DNA of 64,000 nucleotides from Calliphora vicina. Its lineage: Eukaryota; Arthropoda; Insecta; Diptera; Calliphoridae. This document shows positions 1 through 10,830 of the stretch, piece after piece. Under the pieces are notes generated by a model. The model was not told where the DNA came from. It did no database searches and saw nothing but the letters and a program-made list of their open reading frames with translations. Where the stretch lies: assembly GCF_958450345.1 (NCBI RefSeq), contig NC_088784.1:59142247-59206246 (forward strand), given 5' to 3'. Every line of letters starts with the position of its first letter. The stretch's first letter is position 1. A program made the translations under genes and the position numbers.

Positions 1-1182
1 TAAAACTATAAAAATAATTTTTTTTGTAAATTGTAATAATAATTTCAATCAAATAAAAAAAAAATTAAAGCTGTAAGTTTAGTGGTTTCTTTTTTATAAA
101 CATATATGTATGTTAAGAATTTTTCGATCTCACTCCTTATTAAACAATTTTAGAAACCTCTAAAATTAAATAATAATCGTACCAGTGACAATAAAAAAAA
201 GTTACAAAAAATATTATTAATTTAACATGTGCTTAATTTCGCAAGAGTCATGTAATTATTAGTGATTTAAAAAATGTTATTGAAAATAAAACAAATCTTT
301 AGGTTTTCTTTTGTGTTTCTACAAACAAATTACAAATTTTAATTGCTGTCATACAATGTCAAGTTACAAGGTTGTAACACTTGGACCATGTTTTTTATGT
401 ATTAATATTTTTTTTTTTTCATTTTTTTTGTAGTTTCTTTCTACATGTTCATATCTATCTGAAGACCCTTGTCGAACATATAGACAACTCAGTCAATGAT
501 TTTAATGTATTTTTAGCATTTTCATCATAAATCTTCTTGCACAGTTGTATGTTTGTGTAAATGAATGTTTATTTACTTGTAGAAATTTATTGTATTTCAG
601 AAGACAATTAGTTAAACATCATTAACTTTTTATTAGTTGATTTGCTGGCCCGTTGTAAATATACTATAAAAGCGATAACAATAGATATTCGATAAATGAC
701 ATAATGTTACTAATAATAATTAAACATGCATTCTTACACTATTAGAGTTTAAGTTTTTTTTATGAAAAAAATAATAAAAAAATTTGTTAAATTAACATAA
801 TCACATTTTGTTAAATTTTCTATAAATATACAGTTTTTTTTTTTTTTTTTGTTAAAAGGTGTAATTAATTTGATTTTTGTTTAAAATAATTACATGTTAT
901 GATATAAACTTTAACTATTCAATAATTTTGTATTGATAAAACAAATATTTTTGGATGACCTTAAATTTTAGAGTTTTCCATTTCCTAGAAAATATACCGA
1001 ATTTCATCAAGTATTAGAATAAACATAGCATTTGAAAGTGTCAGTTGCGATTTCAATGAAATTCACCATAATTATAATATGCAACAACATAAATATAAAG
1101 GGGTTATAATATAGTTTCTAATCCACTTATATTTTTTCTCGATCACTTCGTTTAGTTAGGCTCTCATAAATATCTCACTTAT
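1..1182. other. A+T-rich stretch without a gene
   Basis: Homopolymer T and A runs with stop codons in all frames. I see no coding region, RNA gene or clear repeat end here. Confidence 0.6.
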
Positions 1183-1440
1183 ATAGATATCTAAACCAAA
1201 TTCAGCTCAAATAAGTTTTATATAAGAAGAACTCGTACTATACAATTTTATGACTTTCAAAAATCATTTTAACGAGTATTGATGTTTCAAAATTTTTTAT
1301 CCATATAAAATTCAACAGAAATAAGTTTCGTATATACAGAAGACATGCCACCATAATTAGTCATAGCTCCCATATATATATATATATACGAAATTCATGA
1401 CACCGACCTAATTTCATGGCCCTCTTCGAAAACACAGGGC
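1183..1440 (-). mobile_element. Helentron-like fragment, internal repeat part only
   Basis: The complement matches the internal repeat units of the complete Helentron copies near 13 kb and 21 kb, including the reverse-strand block CATAATTAGTCATAGCTCCC and the block before AATTCAACAGAAATAA. Both element ends are missing. A short (TA)n run at about 1373-1388 interrupts it. It lies head to head with the plus-strand fragment at 1535-2063. Confidence 0.6.
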
Positions 1441-1512
1441 AACAAAATCGAAAAAATTTTAGAGTCTTTTTAAACAACTACACAATTTTGATGTATTCTG
1501 GTTCCAGTAGTA
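1440..1512 (-). repeat. Fragment of dispersed repeat family B
   Basis: The reverse complement resembles 37370-37412, sharing AATACATCAAAATTGTGTAG followed by a TTTAAAAAG tail. It sits between the two head-to-head Helentron fragments. Confidence 0.45.
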
Positions 1513-1534
1513 CAAACATGGTCCAAATTTTAAA

Positions 1535-2063
1535 TTAGGGGCTATGACCAATTATGGACCGATCACCATGAAATTAGGTAGTGTGAATTATGAAAGTTTA
1601 CTATGTTGAATTTTGTGAGTATACCAACATTTTTAAGCGATTTATGCACGTTAAAGTGATTTTCGGAAGCGGGTCTATATGGTAGCTATGACTAATTATG
1701 GACCGATCGTAACAAAACTTGGTGACATGAATTTGGTATATGTAAAACTTATTTGGAGCGCAATTTGTGGAGATACATTTATAAATTAAACATTTATGAC
1801 CGATAAAGTACAATTTCGGAAGGACATTTGTATGGGGGCTAGGTGAAATAATGTACCGATTTCAGGCAGTTTCAATAGGCTTGGTCCTTGGGCCGAAAAA
1901 TAATATATACCTAATTTGATCGAAATATCTTCAAAATTGCGACCAGCCAGTCAACCAGACTTACGGACATCGTTTAATCGACTCAGAAAGTGATTCTAAG
2001 TCTATCGGTATACTTTAAGGTATACCGATAGATAGATCCCACTATGGTGGTGTAGGGTATTAA
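1535..2063 (+). mobile_element. Helentron-like element, 5'-truncated copy
   Basis: It matches the 3' two-thirds of the complete copies: GACCAATTATGGACCGATCA, the repeated ATGACTAATTATGGACCGAT block, the ATCGTTTAATCGACTCAGAA block, and the 3' terminal CACTATGGTGGTGTAGGGTA. A short internal palindrome (TATCGGTATACTTTAAGGTATACCGATA, given here only as the arms TATCGGTATAC and GTATACCGATA) precedes the end. The 5' hairpin is missing. Confidence 0.75.
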
Positions 2064-2250
2064 TATTTTTTTTACGTGAAAATAGCAAATTTTTGTGTTT
2101 TAAAAAACTCATGAAAAATTGATACTGGCAGAAATTATTCAGGTTTATTGCTTTATCGCAAACGCACATATAATAGCAATAAAATGAGATATCGATCATA
2201 AAAATAGATATATTATTTTCGAATTTATTCACAATTAAGTGAATTCGAAA
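2064..2250 (-). repeat. Dispersed repeat family B, segment 1
   Basis: The complement is similar over about 180 bases to 29855-30045. In one frame both encode related peptides sharing HLIVNKFE, DISF and KAINLNNF, with an in-frame length difference. It abuts the Helentron 3' end at 2063. No known protein family is recognised, so it is listed as a repeat. Confidence 0.6.
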
Positions 2251-2295
2251 ATAATCCATCGATTTTTATGGTCGATATCTCATTTTGTTCCTATT
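2172..2295. repeat. Long imperfect inverted repeat (hairpin)
   Basis: Left arm 2172-2226 pairs with right arm 2241-2295. The arms are about 55 bases and share GAGATATCGA..TCATAAAAAT on one side and its complement on the other, with a loop of about 14 bases. It may be a foldback made by inverted duplication of repeat family B. Confidence 0.7.
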
Positions 2296-2436
2296 ACATA
2301 ATGGCAATTCCACGAGAATCGCTAACACGACTGAAAACACAAAAACCCTTAAAACTTTTTTCAAGATGATTTGAATAGAAGAAAATATAGAAATGTTACT
2401 ATGTGAAAGTATTTAGATCATATTACAACACTTTAA

Positions 2437-3025
2437 AGATAAAAATAATAGTTTAAACTGATTATATTTAATTTTTTAATGTTTTAGGTATGTTTTAGGC
2501 CAAAATTACGGCGAAAACTAGTCTCCCAAATTGTTCATTGAAAACGAATATATATTTTCTAATCACTTTCTTAGTTTTTGTATATATATATTTACAGAAT
2601 ATAGATTGTTTTATTATAAGAGAAAAAACAGTCACGTACGGTATGTCACGTACGATATTAAATTTTATTTATTATAAAATCATCCAAAGATTGTTTTTAT
2701 TTAAATATGACGGATTGTAAAAGAAAAATATTTCGTTTATTGTAAGAAATTAAAAGAAAACATAACACCTCTCACGATTCGAATATTTTCGCATATTTCT
2801 ACATGTACCTCAAAATTACTTCCGTTTTATGTCACGTACGATATATCCTTATTTCGCTCTATATTTTGGACAACAATATTTTGAAAGAACTTTTTATTAT
2901 TTTAAATACCCCTCTGAATGGAACATAAAGACCAAATTATTTTTCAGATACTCTTATTTTTGCAAAATCTATTCCACTCTATAGGCGTACAAATGTCACG
3001 TACGATGATATGGAGTTGCCCATAT
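2437..3025 (+). repeat. Repeat rich in GTCACGTACGA, partial copy
   Basis: This is a plus-oriented partial copy of the body of the hAT-like element at 7253-8470, which lies in the opposite orientation. The motif GTCACGTACG occurs at about 2632, 2645, 2830 and 2995. Matching starts at AAAATAATAGTTTAAACTGA and ends near TTGCCCATATGAC. Neither terminal inverted repeat is present, so this copy is truncated at both ends. Confidence 0.7.
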
Positions 3026-3059
3026 GACTTTACTTCAATAATATCGGAGTAACCCTTTT

Positions 3060-3215
3060 TAAGTTATCATAAATTATGAGGAGAAACATCAAAAATAATT
3101 CACAATATTAGAAAATTAAAAAAAAATCTATCAATAGAATTAAAAAATTTTAAAATTTTTGTACACAGGTAACCATGATGCATCAAATCTATGTAGTGGT
3201 TAGTGAAGCCTTTTT
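3060..3215 (+). repeat. Dispersed repeat family B, segment 2
   Basis: It shares AGTTATCATAAATTATG, the following GGAGAAAC, and CCATGATGCATCAAATCTAT with a GTAGTGGTT tail. Related copies are at 30040-30170 and 37265-37415. Confidence 0.6.
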
Positions 3216-4837
3216 TGCTGTTGACCTGTGAAAACATTCACGAAAATATATTATTGAAATTTTAAAAGAAAAATGTTTCTGCATACTTTCTTACATGTTT
3301 TATTTGCAAATGTACTGAAATTTGAGATTCTAAAAAACTCGATTTCGGTTTTACAAATTTTTTAAGAATAAATAAAACAAGAGGTTTCGTTTTTAAAAAA
3401 TTTACTACCGCTCGGTTTAGATTTTTTCCGGTTTTGGGATAATTTATCAAATATTAGGGCTAGAGTTTAGTAGGTTTGTCCTTGCTTAATTTTATGCTGA
3501 AAATATAATTCGTCTTTCATTACATTTTAAACTAAATTTGTATAACTAGTTTTAAAACAAACTGTACTTATCAAAAAACGAATTCAGATTAATTCATAGC
3601 CAATCAAGTTGTCAATATTGAAATCGAAATTGGATTTTAAACTAGATTAAATAGATTGTGAAATAAAACTGTACGAGTATATTGCAAATTCGTAAGGTAA
3701 TATTAAGACATAGAGCAATTAATTCATATAAACGATCGTGTTAAGATCAAAACAAATTCTACCAAAAACAAAAAGCCAAGTGGTAACTAGACTAATTTGC
3801 AACAGCCACATGTGTATCTATTTAATAACTCTAATACATATGTATCAATAAAATTAAGACTTATTAACAATGAAATTTTAATGATTTATTAATGCAAAAA
3901 TATTTTAAAAATGTTCAATTCTGCGTAGGTCATAAATACATCAAAATATTAAACATATGTAGCCCCTACTGACGATTGAAAAAAAACATGTGTTTAAAGA
4001 AAGAGACCAAATACAAAATTGCTACAATTAAAGTATCGATTAAAGTGTGTAGTTGTTTTGATTTATTCATTTTGTGTTTTTAACTAAATTAAATTTATAC
4101 TTAAAATATTGCTGTAGATGTTGGTTGATGTTTTATGTTCATTTCGTTTTTACTTCTTAATTTGCACGCAAATTAACCTGCGAAGAATTTTGGTCAAGGT
4201 AAACACTTTACAATATTTTAAAAGACTATTAAAAATATAATTACTTGTCATACTAATACTCTTTACACCCTACATTATTTTTGAAACTAAATAAATGCAA
4301 ATGCAGTTCAGCTGAAAGCGGATTTAATGGAAGGTATAAGAAAATCCACAGAGGAGTTTAAACGAATGATCCTTATTTTGTATAATTTTTTTTTTCATAA
4401 CTACAATAACTTCACCAAAAGGGTGGCACTTATTTTGCACTTTTTGGATTTTCGATACCCCAGGGTCTAAAATTATATTCCGTCATCTAAAAACTAAACG
4501 CTACAATTTGAGCAAAATAGGCTAAATTTGGAGTTTGTAGTTTTGGATTAAGGTATCAATATTTTCAAGAAAATTTTAAAAATTAAAGTTTGACAAAAAT
4601 TTTCATATTAAGTTTTTGCATTTCACTTAATCATAAATGTTGAAATATAAAAATTTTCTGACATGATACCAAAAAAATCTTAAAATTTCTTTAATCCCAA
4701 GTTTTACATTTTCAATATTTTTTTTAAAATTCCGAAAAAAAAAATTGTTTCTAATAATCTTAATTGAGGATTTAAAGTACAGATTTAAACATCTCTGCGA
4801 GATGATCAGTTTTCACTAATTAAGAAAAAAATAAAAA
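3216..4837. other. No gene seen
   Basis: A+T-rich DNA with scattered stops. No repeat ends, RNA gene or extended open frame can be supported. Confidence 0.5.
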
Positions 4838-5512
4838 AAATAATTTGCCACGTTTAATCATAAGGTAGACATGTTGTATATTAATGGATAGCAAATTTTA
4901 TCTGCTCTTCAAAAATATTTATAACTTTTGACAATTTAAAAATTCATGGAATACTTTTTTGCAAAATATGACAAACAATGCTTTTTCAAATTTAAATTTA
5001 ATTTTAATTTATGAATATTTTTTTAATGAAATTTTACAGTTATTTAGATTTTTCTATTGAAAATGGAAAATAAAAACAAATTTGGAAATTTGTTATTAGG
5101 AATCCCGCAATTCCCAAACAAGTTTCGAAAAATCCCAAAAATGCGATTATCCATACCATCTCGAAGTTATCGGAAACCTTTACAAAAAAATTAAGAACAT
5201 GCTGCGCCATCTAAAATGGGTTACTATATTTTTATATCCACTACGCGATTTAAGAATTTTTGCCCAAAAATTTAATTTTACATAAAAAAGAGGGGTTTTT
5301 TGGATGGACTTGGTCCCCTCGGTATCAAAAATTTTAAAATATTTGATGTCAAGTTAACTTTCCAAAAAGAATAAATTCCTTATACATCTTCTTAGAATTT
5401 TTCTATGATAAATAAAATACGAATTTAGTCTACTGAACGAAAATCGGGAGATATTTGGACCAGCTGTTATCAAAAAACTAGAGTAGGGTGGGTAAAAATG
5501 TTGAAAATTTAA
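4838..5512 (+). repeat. Dispersed repeat family C, plus copy
   Basis: Its reverse complement matches 12783-12899 plus 13643-14165. Shared blocks include TAGGAATCCCGCAATTCCC (partial match), GGATGGACTTGGTCCC (partial match) and the end GAGTAGGGTGGGTAAAAATG. Transposon class unknown; no terminal repeat or coding region was recognised. Confidence 0.65.
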
Positions 5513-7244
5513 TTTTCTTGATTCTAGTTGTCATAAAACCTAATTCATGTAAAAGTATTGCCAGGTATTTTATAATTTTACTTGAAAAGAGAGTAATTTT
5601 GATTAATTTTTTTTCACTGCAGTTCCTTCTTCTTCCATTCTATGTATTTATTCTATGGACTATAGTGTGTTGTCTTAATTCATTTTACCAATATTTTGAT
5701 TAAGGTATCTTACATTTTATAAGTATCATGTCTGGTTAATTAATTAATTTATATAATTTATCTCTTTTAATAAAATACATTATTAAAGCAACAAAATATA
5801 AAACAAATATATATTTTTGATTATTTTTTAACACGCAAATCTGTTTCGTCTATCATATGCCATTGAAAATCCATTAAATTAAAACTAATATTTGTGTTCC
5901 TTTTTATAAAATGCAAGAAATTAATTAATTTTCCTATACCAATGTTAAAAACTAATATCAGTTTTTGAGTCATTTGGTTTAAAACCGGAAGTAAATACTA
6001 TTGTATTTTGTGACTTTTTAGTTAAACAGTTTTAATCAATTTATAAAGAAAATAATTACTTATAACTATAAATTACCCTGGTTACAATCGTGTTTAAAAA
6101 GGAGTTTGTTTTATTAATTTCATATGCAGTAAACTGAAAATTAATTAAAAAACTTTGACGATTTTTTATAGAGAAAACAACGAAATATAAAAAAAAACAT
6201 AAGAATTATTTGTAAACGTCAGAAGAAAACAAGCTTTAACTTCCGCTTTGTGTAAATAATTATGTAAAATACTTGATAAGATATAATGGAAGTGAAATGA
6301 AATTTATCCAAGACTGTGAATAATTTGTGCCAGGTATAGATAGATACAGATAGTTATGCACAAACAGACATGCATGTCTACATATTGCTAATATGGCACA
6401 GTGGTTTAGCAGGAACAACATTTGGGTAAAATTTACTTTCAAGCGCTTTTGAAATACAGAATTCAATATATTAATACAATTTATTTTTGTATTTTTACCT
6501 TTTGATGACAAAAAATTTTCTCAGAACCATCAGCAAATCTAACCACTGTGCTGCTTATGTGTTTTTTTTTAAACTCGCAATCCAAACACCAAGTACGACA
6601 TACTCATTCGTACGTTTAATTAAAATTGCTAATGAATTTCTTGAGAAAAAAGAAGAGGGCTGGGTATCAAAGAAAACCAAAAACAAAAACTCAATGTAAT
6701 TTCGCTTAAAAGCAAAATGGAGCAAAACCAAAATGAACAAAAAAAAAACTCACACAAAGAAAGAATAATATTAAAACTCTACTCTAAAACAAAACTCTGC
6801 AATGCAGAATATCCGCAGTAGAACGACAATAAAGCTACGTAAAAAAATCAATCAATTAAATTGGAACTGAACAAAAAGAAGAAAATAAAAACTGGGAACA
6901 TATCAAGCACACAATACCTCAAACATATACATCAACATAAACCAGCACAATTTGATGTAGTTTGTCTTTAACTTGTTTCTGAAAATGATTCTTTATTCCT
7001 TCTTTTCGAAAAGACAGCAACAACCAAAATAACAACTACAGCTTAAAGAACGACAACAGCAACATTAGCAGCAGCAAAAGCAAGAGCAACACCAACCAAC
7101 AGCGAACAATACTATTTTACGTTACGTTAAAAACATCATCAACACACTGGGATTTTGCAAAAGCACAAACATTTTTTTTATTATTATTTCGCAAAGATAC
7201 TTCTTATTCTTACAAATACACATCATATAGTTAAACGTTTAAGC
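5513..7244. other. No gene; CAA/CAG-rich tract at 7005-7095
   Basis: A+T-rich DNA. From about 7005 to 7095 the plus strand is rich in CAA and CAG triplets, a low-complexity pattern common in fly introns and regulatory DNA. No coding region or RNA gene is supported. Confidence 0.5.
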
Positions 7245-7252
7245 ATGTACAT

Positions 7253-8470
7253 TAGGATGACCCCGTTTGTATGGAGAAAAAATAAGATGTCGATGTTCCC
7301 AACTAAAATTAAAGTTTAGTTAGCTTATAAGTAAATATTTATCAGTATTTGCTGGATCAAAGAATAAAATGGTAATTTATCGAAAGGTCCTTAGTAGGCT
7401 CTTTCAATGCCGTATCTGAATTTTCGTGCAAGTCTTAAAATATTCAAAGTTTTGTAATTTTTGTAAAAAAATTTCAAAATATTTTTTTTTTAAATTTTAA
7501 ACAGTATTATGTAATGTTTTTAGTTTAAATTAATACTTTATAAACCTCATATAAATTCGCCAAAACCATTTCTTTAGTTTTTCGAAATTCGGTCTATTTC
7601 AAATTCAATTGTATTAAAAATTTTCGAAGCCTATTTTATCTTCGATCTGATGTTAGATACATCTTCAAGACAATCACAATATGAATATCAAAATGTAAGC
7701 ATAATTTCATAAGCTTTGTATTGTCATATGGGCAATTCCATGTAATCGTACGTGACATTTGTACGCCTATAGAATGGAATAGATTTTTCAAAAATAAGAG
7801 TATCTGAAAAATAATTTGGTATTTATGTTCCATTCAGAGGGTACTATATTTAAAAAAATAAGTTTATTAGAAACATTGTTGTCAAAAATTTCGAGCGAAA
7901 TAAGGATATATCGTACGTGACATAAAACGGAAGTAATTCTACCTCAAACATGTAGAAATATGCGAAAATTTTCGAATTGTGTGAGGCGTTATGTTTTCTT
8001 TTAATTTCTTACACTAAACCAAATATTTTTCCTTTACAATCCGTCATATTTAAATAAAAACAATCTTTGGATGATTTTATAATAAATAAAATTTAATATC
8101 GTACGTGACAGAGTTTTCTCTTAATATATATTCCGTTAATATATGTATACAAAAACTAAAAAAATAAATAGAAAATATATATTGGGTTTCAATAAACAAT
8201 TTGATAATAGCAAAAAAACAATCAGAGTCAAATTTATTTCATACTACATTCTAATTGGGAGCTTAGTTTCACCGCAATCTTAACCTAAAACATTCCAATT
8301 AAATGAAATATAGTCAGTTTAAACTATTATTTTTACCCTTATAATATTATAAAAAAATCATAAAAACCTTAAATTAATATCCCTTGATCCAGGACAAAAG
8401 TTTTGAGAAACGGTATCTTAAAATGAAATAAACTTTAATTTTAGTTGGCAACTTTGTTTGGGCCATCCTA
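7253..8470. mobile_element. hAT-like non-autonomous DNA transposon, 1218 bp
   Basis: The ends are inverted repeats: left TAGGATGACCCCGTTTGT and, read inward from the right end, TAGGATGGCCC followed by AAACAAAG. A second paired block, CAACTAAAATTAAAGTTTA, lies at 7300-7318 and inverted at 8429-8447. The element is flanked by identical 8-bp copies of ATGTACAT (7245-7252 and 8471-8478). That sequence fits the hAT target pattern nTnnnnAn, but it is palindromic and could instead be read as extra inverted-repeat sequence. Inside, the complement of GTCACGTACGA occurs at about 7746, 7910 and 8099. No transposase is present. A partial inverted copy is at 2437-3025. Confidence 0.75.
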
Positions 8471-8751
8471 ATGTACATATATTTATTCGCATTGTTGTAT
8501 TAGTGCGCTAGTAGAATCGCATTAGAGATACACACGTACCATGAGTAGAAGAGAGGTACGTAGTATATTTACCTTCTTAACTGAAGTTGAACTAAAAGAG
8601 TTCATTGGCATCTACACCTTCAACTTTTGTTTGCAAACAAATCACACAAACAAACACAAAGTGAACAACAAAACATCAACAACAACCACACATACAAAAG
8701 AGGAAAAAATAAAAGCGATCTAAACATTCATCTGCCAGTAAGAGAGAATTT

Positions 8752-8800
8752 AAAGAATACATTCTTAAAAATACAATAGCATTTTTAGAATGTATTCTTT
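8752..8800. repeat. Short near-perfect hairpin
   Basis: Left arm 8752-8772 (starting AAAGAATACATTC) pairs with right arm 8781-8800 with one base missing. The loop is 8 bases. It lies just upstream of a transposase remnant and may be the inverted end of an element. Confidence 0.6.
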
Positions 8801-9055
8801 CCACAGCAATTGGCTCAAAACTCACTCAGCCAAATTTTGTCAAATGAGAGACTAACACCGGAACAATGTCTCCCAATTATTCAGTTGCATTACGAAAATC
8901 AGACTTCTGTGAGAAAAACTTTTCTCACTAAATGTTCGAATGTAGTTCAACTTATGGAATGCGATCCCTGTGAGAAATATTCATCTGTTGCCTGTCAGCC
9001 CAGAATGACAGGAATCGACTTAATGAAAAAAATCACAAAAGTCTTTATCCCATAA
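8790..9055 (+). pseudogene. Transposase N-terminal fragment (DUF4817-like)
   Basis: The frame encodes ERLTPEQCLPIIQLHYENQ and then SVRKTF. This resembles the helix-turn-helix N-terminus of insect Tc1/mariner-like transposases with a DUF4817-type domain, which typically read LTPEQR.QI..YYEN..SV.K. After about 45 residues the similarity is lost and no catalytic domain follows. There is no ATG at the start of the similar part, consistent with a decayed piece. A possible C-terminal piece of the same broad family lies at 28399-28530. The assignment is from recalled family patterns, not a search. Confidence 0.5.
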
Positions 9056-9111
9056 TCCTGCTCACAAAATACTGAACATTATAGTGTATAGAAAGTTTTT
9101 TTGCTTCGAAA

Positions 9112-9500
9112 ATGTCGAATTTTATGCCAACAAAGCGTCAAATACGGGAAGTTTCGCATTACTTTAGCACCCCGATTGCTCTCAGAAGCTTATAGTGAGT
9201 GTGCTTCATCGGTTTAAACGTACGAGAGATGGTTTGTGCGGTTCAAATGCCAAAAAAATTTGAAGACCAAGAATTAGAAGCATTACTCCATGAAGATTGT
9301 ATTCAAACTCAACAGGAGCTTGCAAATGCATTGGGAGCGACTCAATCAGCAATTCCATGCGAATTGAAGCTGAGAGACCTTGAAAGACGATTTGGTATGT
9401 CTGAAATGCTGCTTCAACGATATAAAAGAAAGAAATTCTGTACCATATCATGGATCCATTACGATAACCCGAAGCGTAAGACATCATGGATATTTGGCTT
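9112..9500 (+). pseudogene. mariner transposase pseudogene (mos1-like)
   Basis: Three mariner blocks appear in order. The N-terminal piece MPTKRQIREVSHYF is near 9125. YERWFVRFK is near 9220 in another frame. The block FEDQELEALLHEDCIQTQQE with ELANALGATQSAI runs through about 9260-9360, followed by LRDLERRF, LLQRYKRK and WIHYDNPKRKTSW at about 9450-9490. The HTH linker, most of the region before the first catalytic Asp, and everything after the NPKRK block are deleted or scrambled, and the frame shifts at least once. A functional enzyme is about 345 residues, so this is dead. No inverted repeats were identified. Confidence 0.8.
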
Positions 9501-9869
9501 TGGTGTCGATTTATCTGGTTGACCTGTTGCTTCTCTTGAGCTCATTGGGATATAGTAATTGAGTTAGCTTTCTTTTTGGGGTCCGCATAATTTCGGTCCT
9601 CATTCATTAATTACACCAATTGACTATGGGGTAATGGCTTATCATTATATTTTTAGAACCGATTTGGGAATCAAAAGCTACTTGCTCCCAGAGACATACT
9701 GTGGGAGATCAAGGGGAATAACTACCCCTCGAAATTTGGGGTGCATAGTGCATTCGATAAAGCAGGTAAGTCAAATTACCCCTATTTAAAAATCCTTAAA
9801 AATCATCAGCTTACATTGTACGACTGCTACATCAGTTAAATGACAACTTAATGATCATAAAAGATGTCA

Positions 9870-10080
9870 AACAGACACCTGTTATAGATCTAAGACAGAC
9901 TTACTGCCTGCAAATACATAACATTTACATAGCTCTATAAACAAACCACCGCAGCCATTCAATTTCGGTCTATCAGTATACACTCTTAATCTCTGTGCTG
10001 ATGAAAATATCCATAATTCGATTTCAGTGAGATGTTTAAAAGCAAGCAAGTCCTGGCATAGTATATTCTAGACTACGAAC
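9870..10080 (-). pseudogene. LINE RNase H fragment
   Basis: On the minus strand one frame reads through AFKHLTEIELW and VYTDRPKLNGCGGLFIE, ending at a stop near 9890. It resembles the start of the RNase H domain at the C-terminus of R1/I/Jockey-type LINE ORF2, where the first catalytic Asp lies in a YTDGSK motif. Here GS is replaced by RP. Local G+C is higher than in the surroundings, as expected for transposon coding DNA. No reverse-transcriptase part was found beside it. Confidence 0.4.
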
Positions 10081-10587
10081 CTCACCGCCAAGATGAGTGT
10101 CAGCATACTCAATCATGGAGAAAAGTTTCTTCAAAACTGGAAACGGAAAATAAAGTTTCAATTCTTTTCATCTTCTGCTATTGCTGTTTAATTTTCCACG
10201 CTGCAACAATAAAAGAATACAACATCAGCAGAAAAGAAAAGAACAGAACACTTCTTTTACCATCCACGTACAACTTTAGTTTTTTTTTTGTTCTTAAATT
10301 TTAATATTTGAAAAACTCCTTCAACTTTTCATCGACATTGCCAACGTAAAAGACACGAATGAATAAAAAGATACACCATAAAACGAACATGCCAGTTACA
10401 CTATTTCAACTTTAGAAAAATCTCTTTTTCTTTCTTTTACTTATTTTGATTCTGTACAATCCATCTTGAAATGTCTTCGCTGTCTGGATGGGATTTTTGG
10501 TTAAAATATCATTGAACTATGGGTCAAGTTCTTATCAAATACATATACTAAAATAGGATTTAATATTTGAATTCTAAAAATATATGG

Positions 10588-10830
10588 TTCACAAGGTCTC
10601 TTATCATGTCATATTGTCATAATGTCCTAATGTAATTTCGCAATGGTTTTTATTGCTTTTCAAGCAAAAAATGTCCTAAATTAATACTACTCTGTATGCT
10701 ATGTTTATTGTGTTATCGTAACCAACCAGCAGAGACCTGCGCCGAATGCTTAAGAGTCGGTTAAGCCGAGCCGTCGAGTCGTGATATATTAGGACATTAT
10801 GACAATATGAGTGATAAGAGACCTTGTGAA
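10588..10830. mobile_element. Short inverted-repeat element (MITE), 243 bp
   Basis: Arms of about 43 bases: left 10588-10631 begins TTCACAAGGTCTCTTATCA and runs to GTCATAATGTCCTAAT; right 10787-10830 is its complement with a one-base difference in length. The centre is richer in G+C (about 10720-10785). No coding capacity; no convincing target duplication. Superfamily not determined. Confidence 0.75.
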
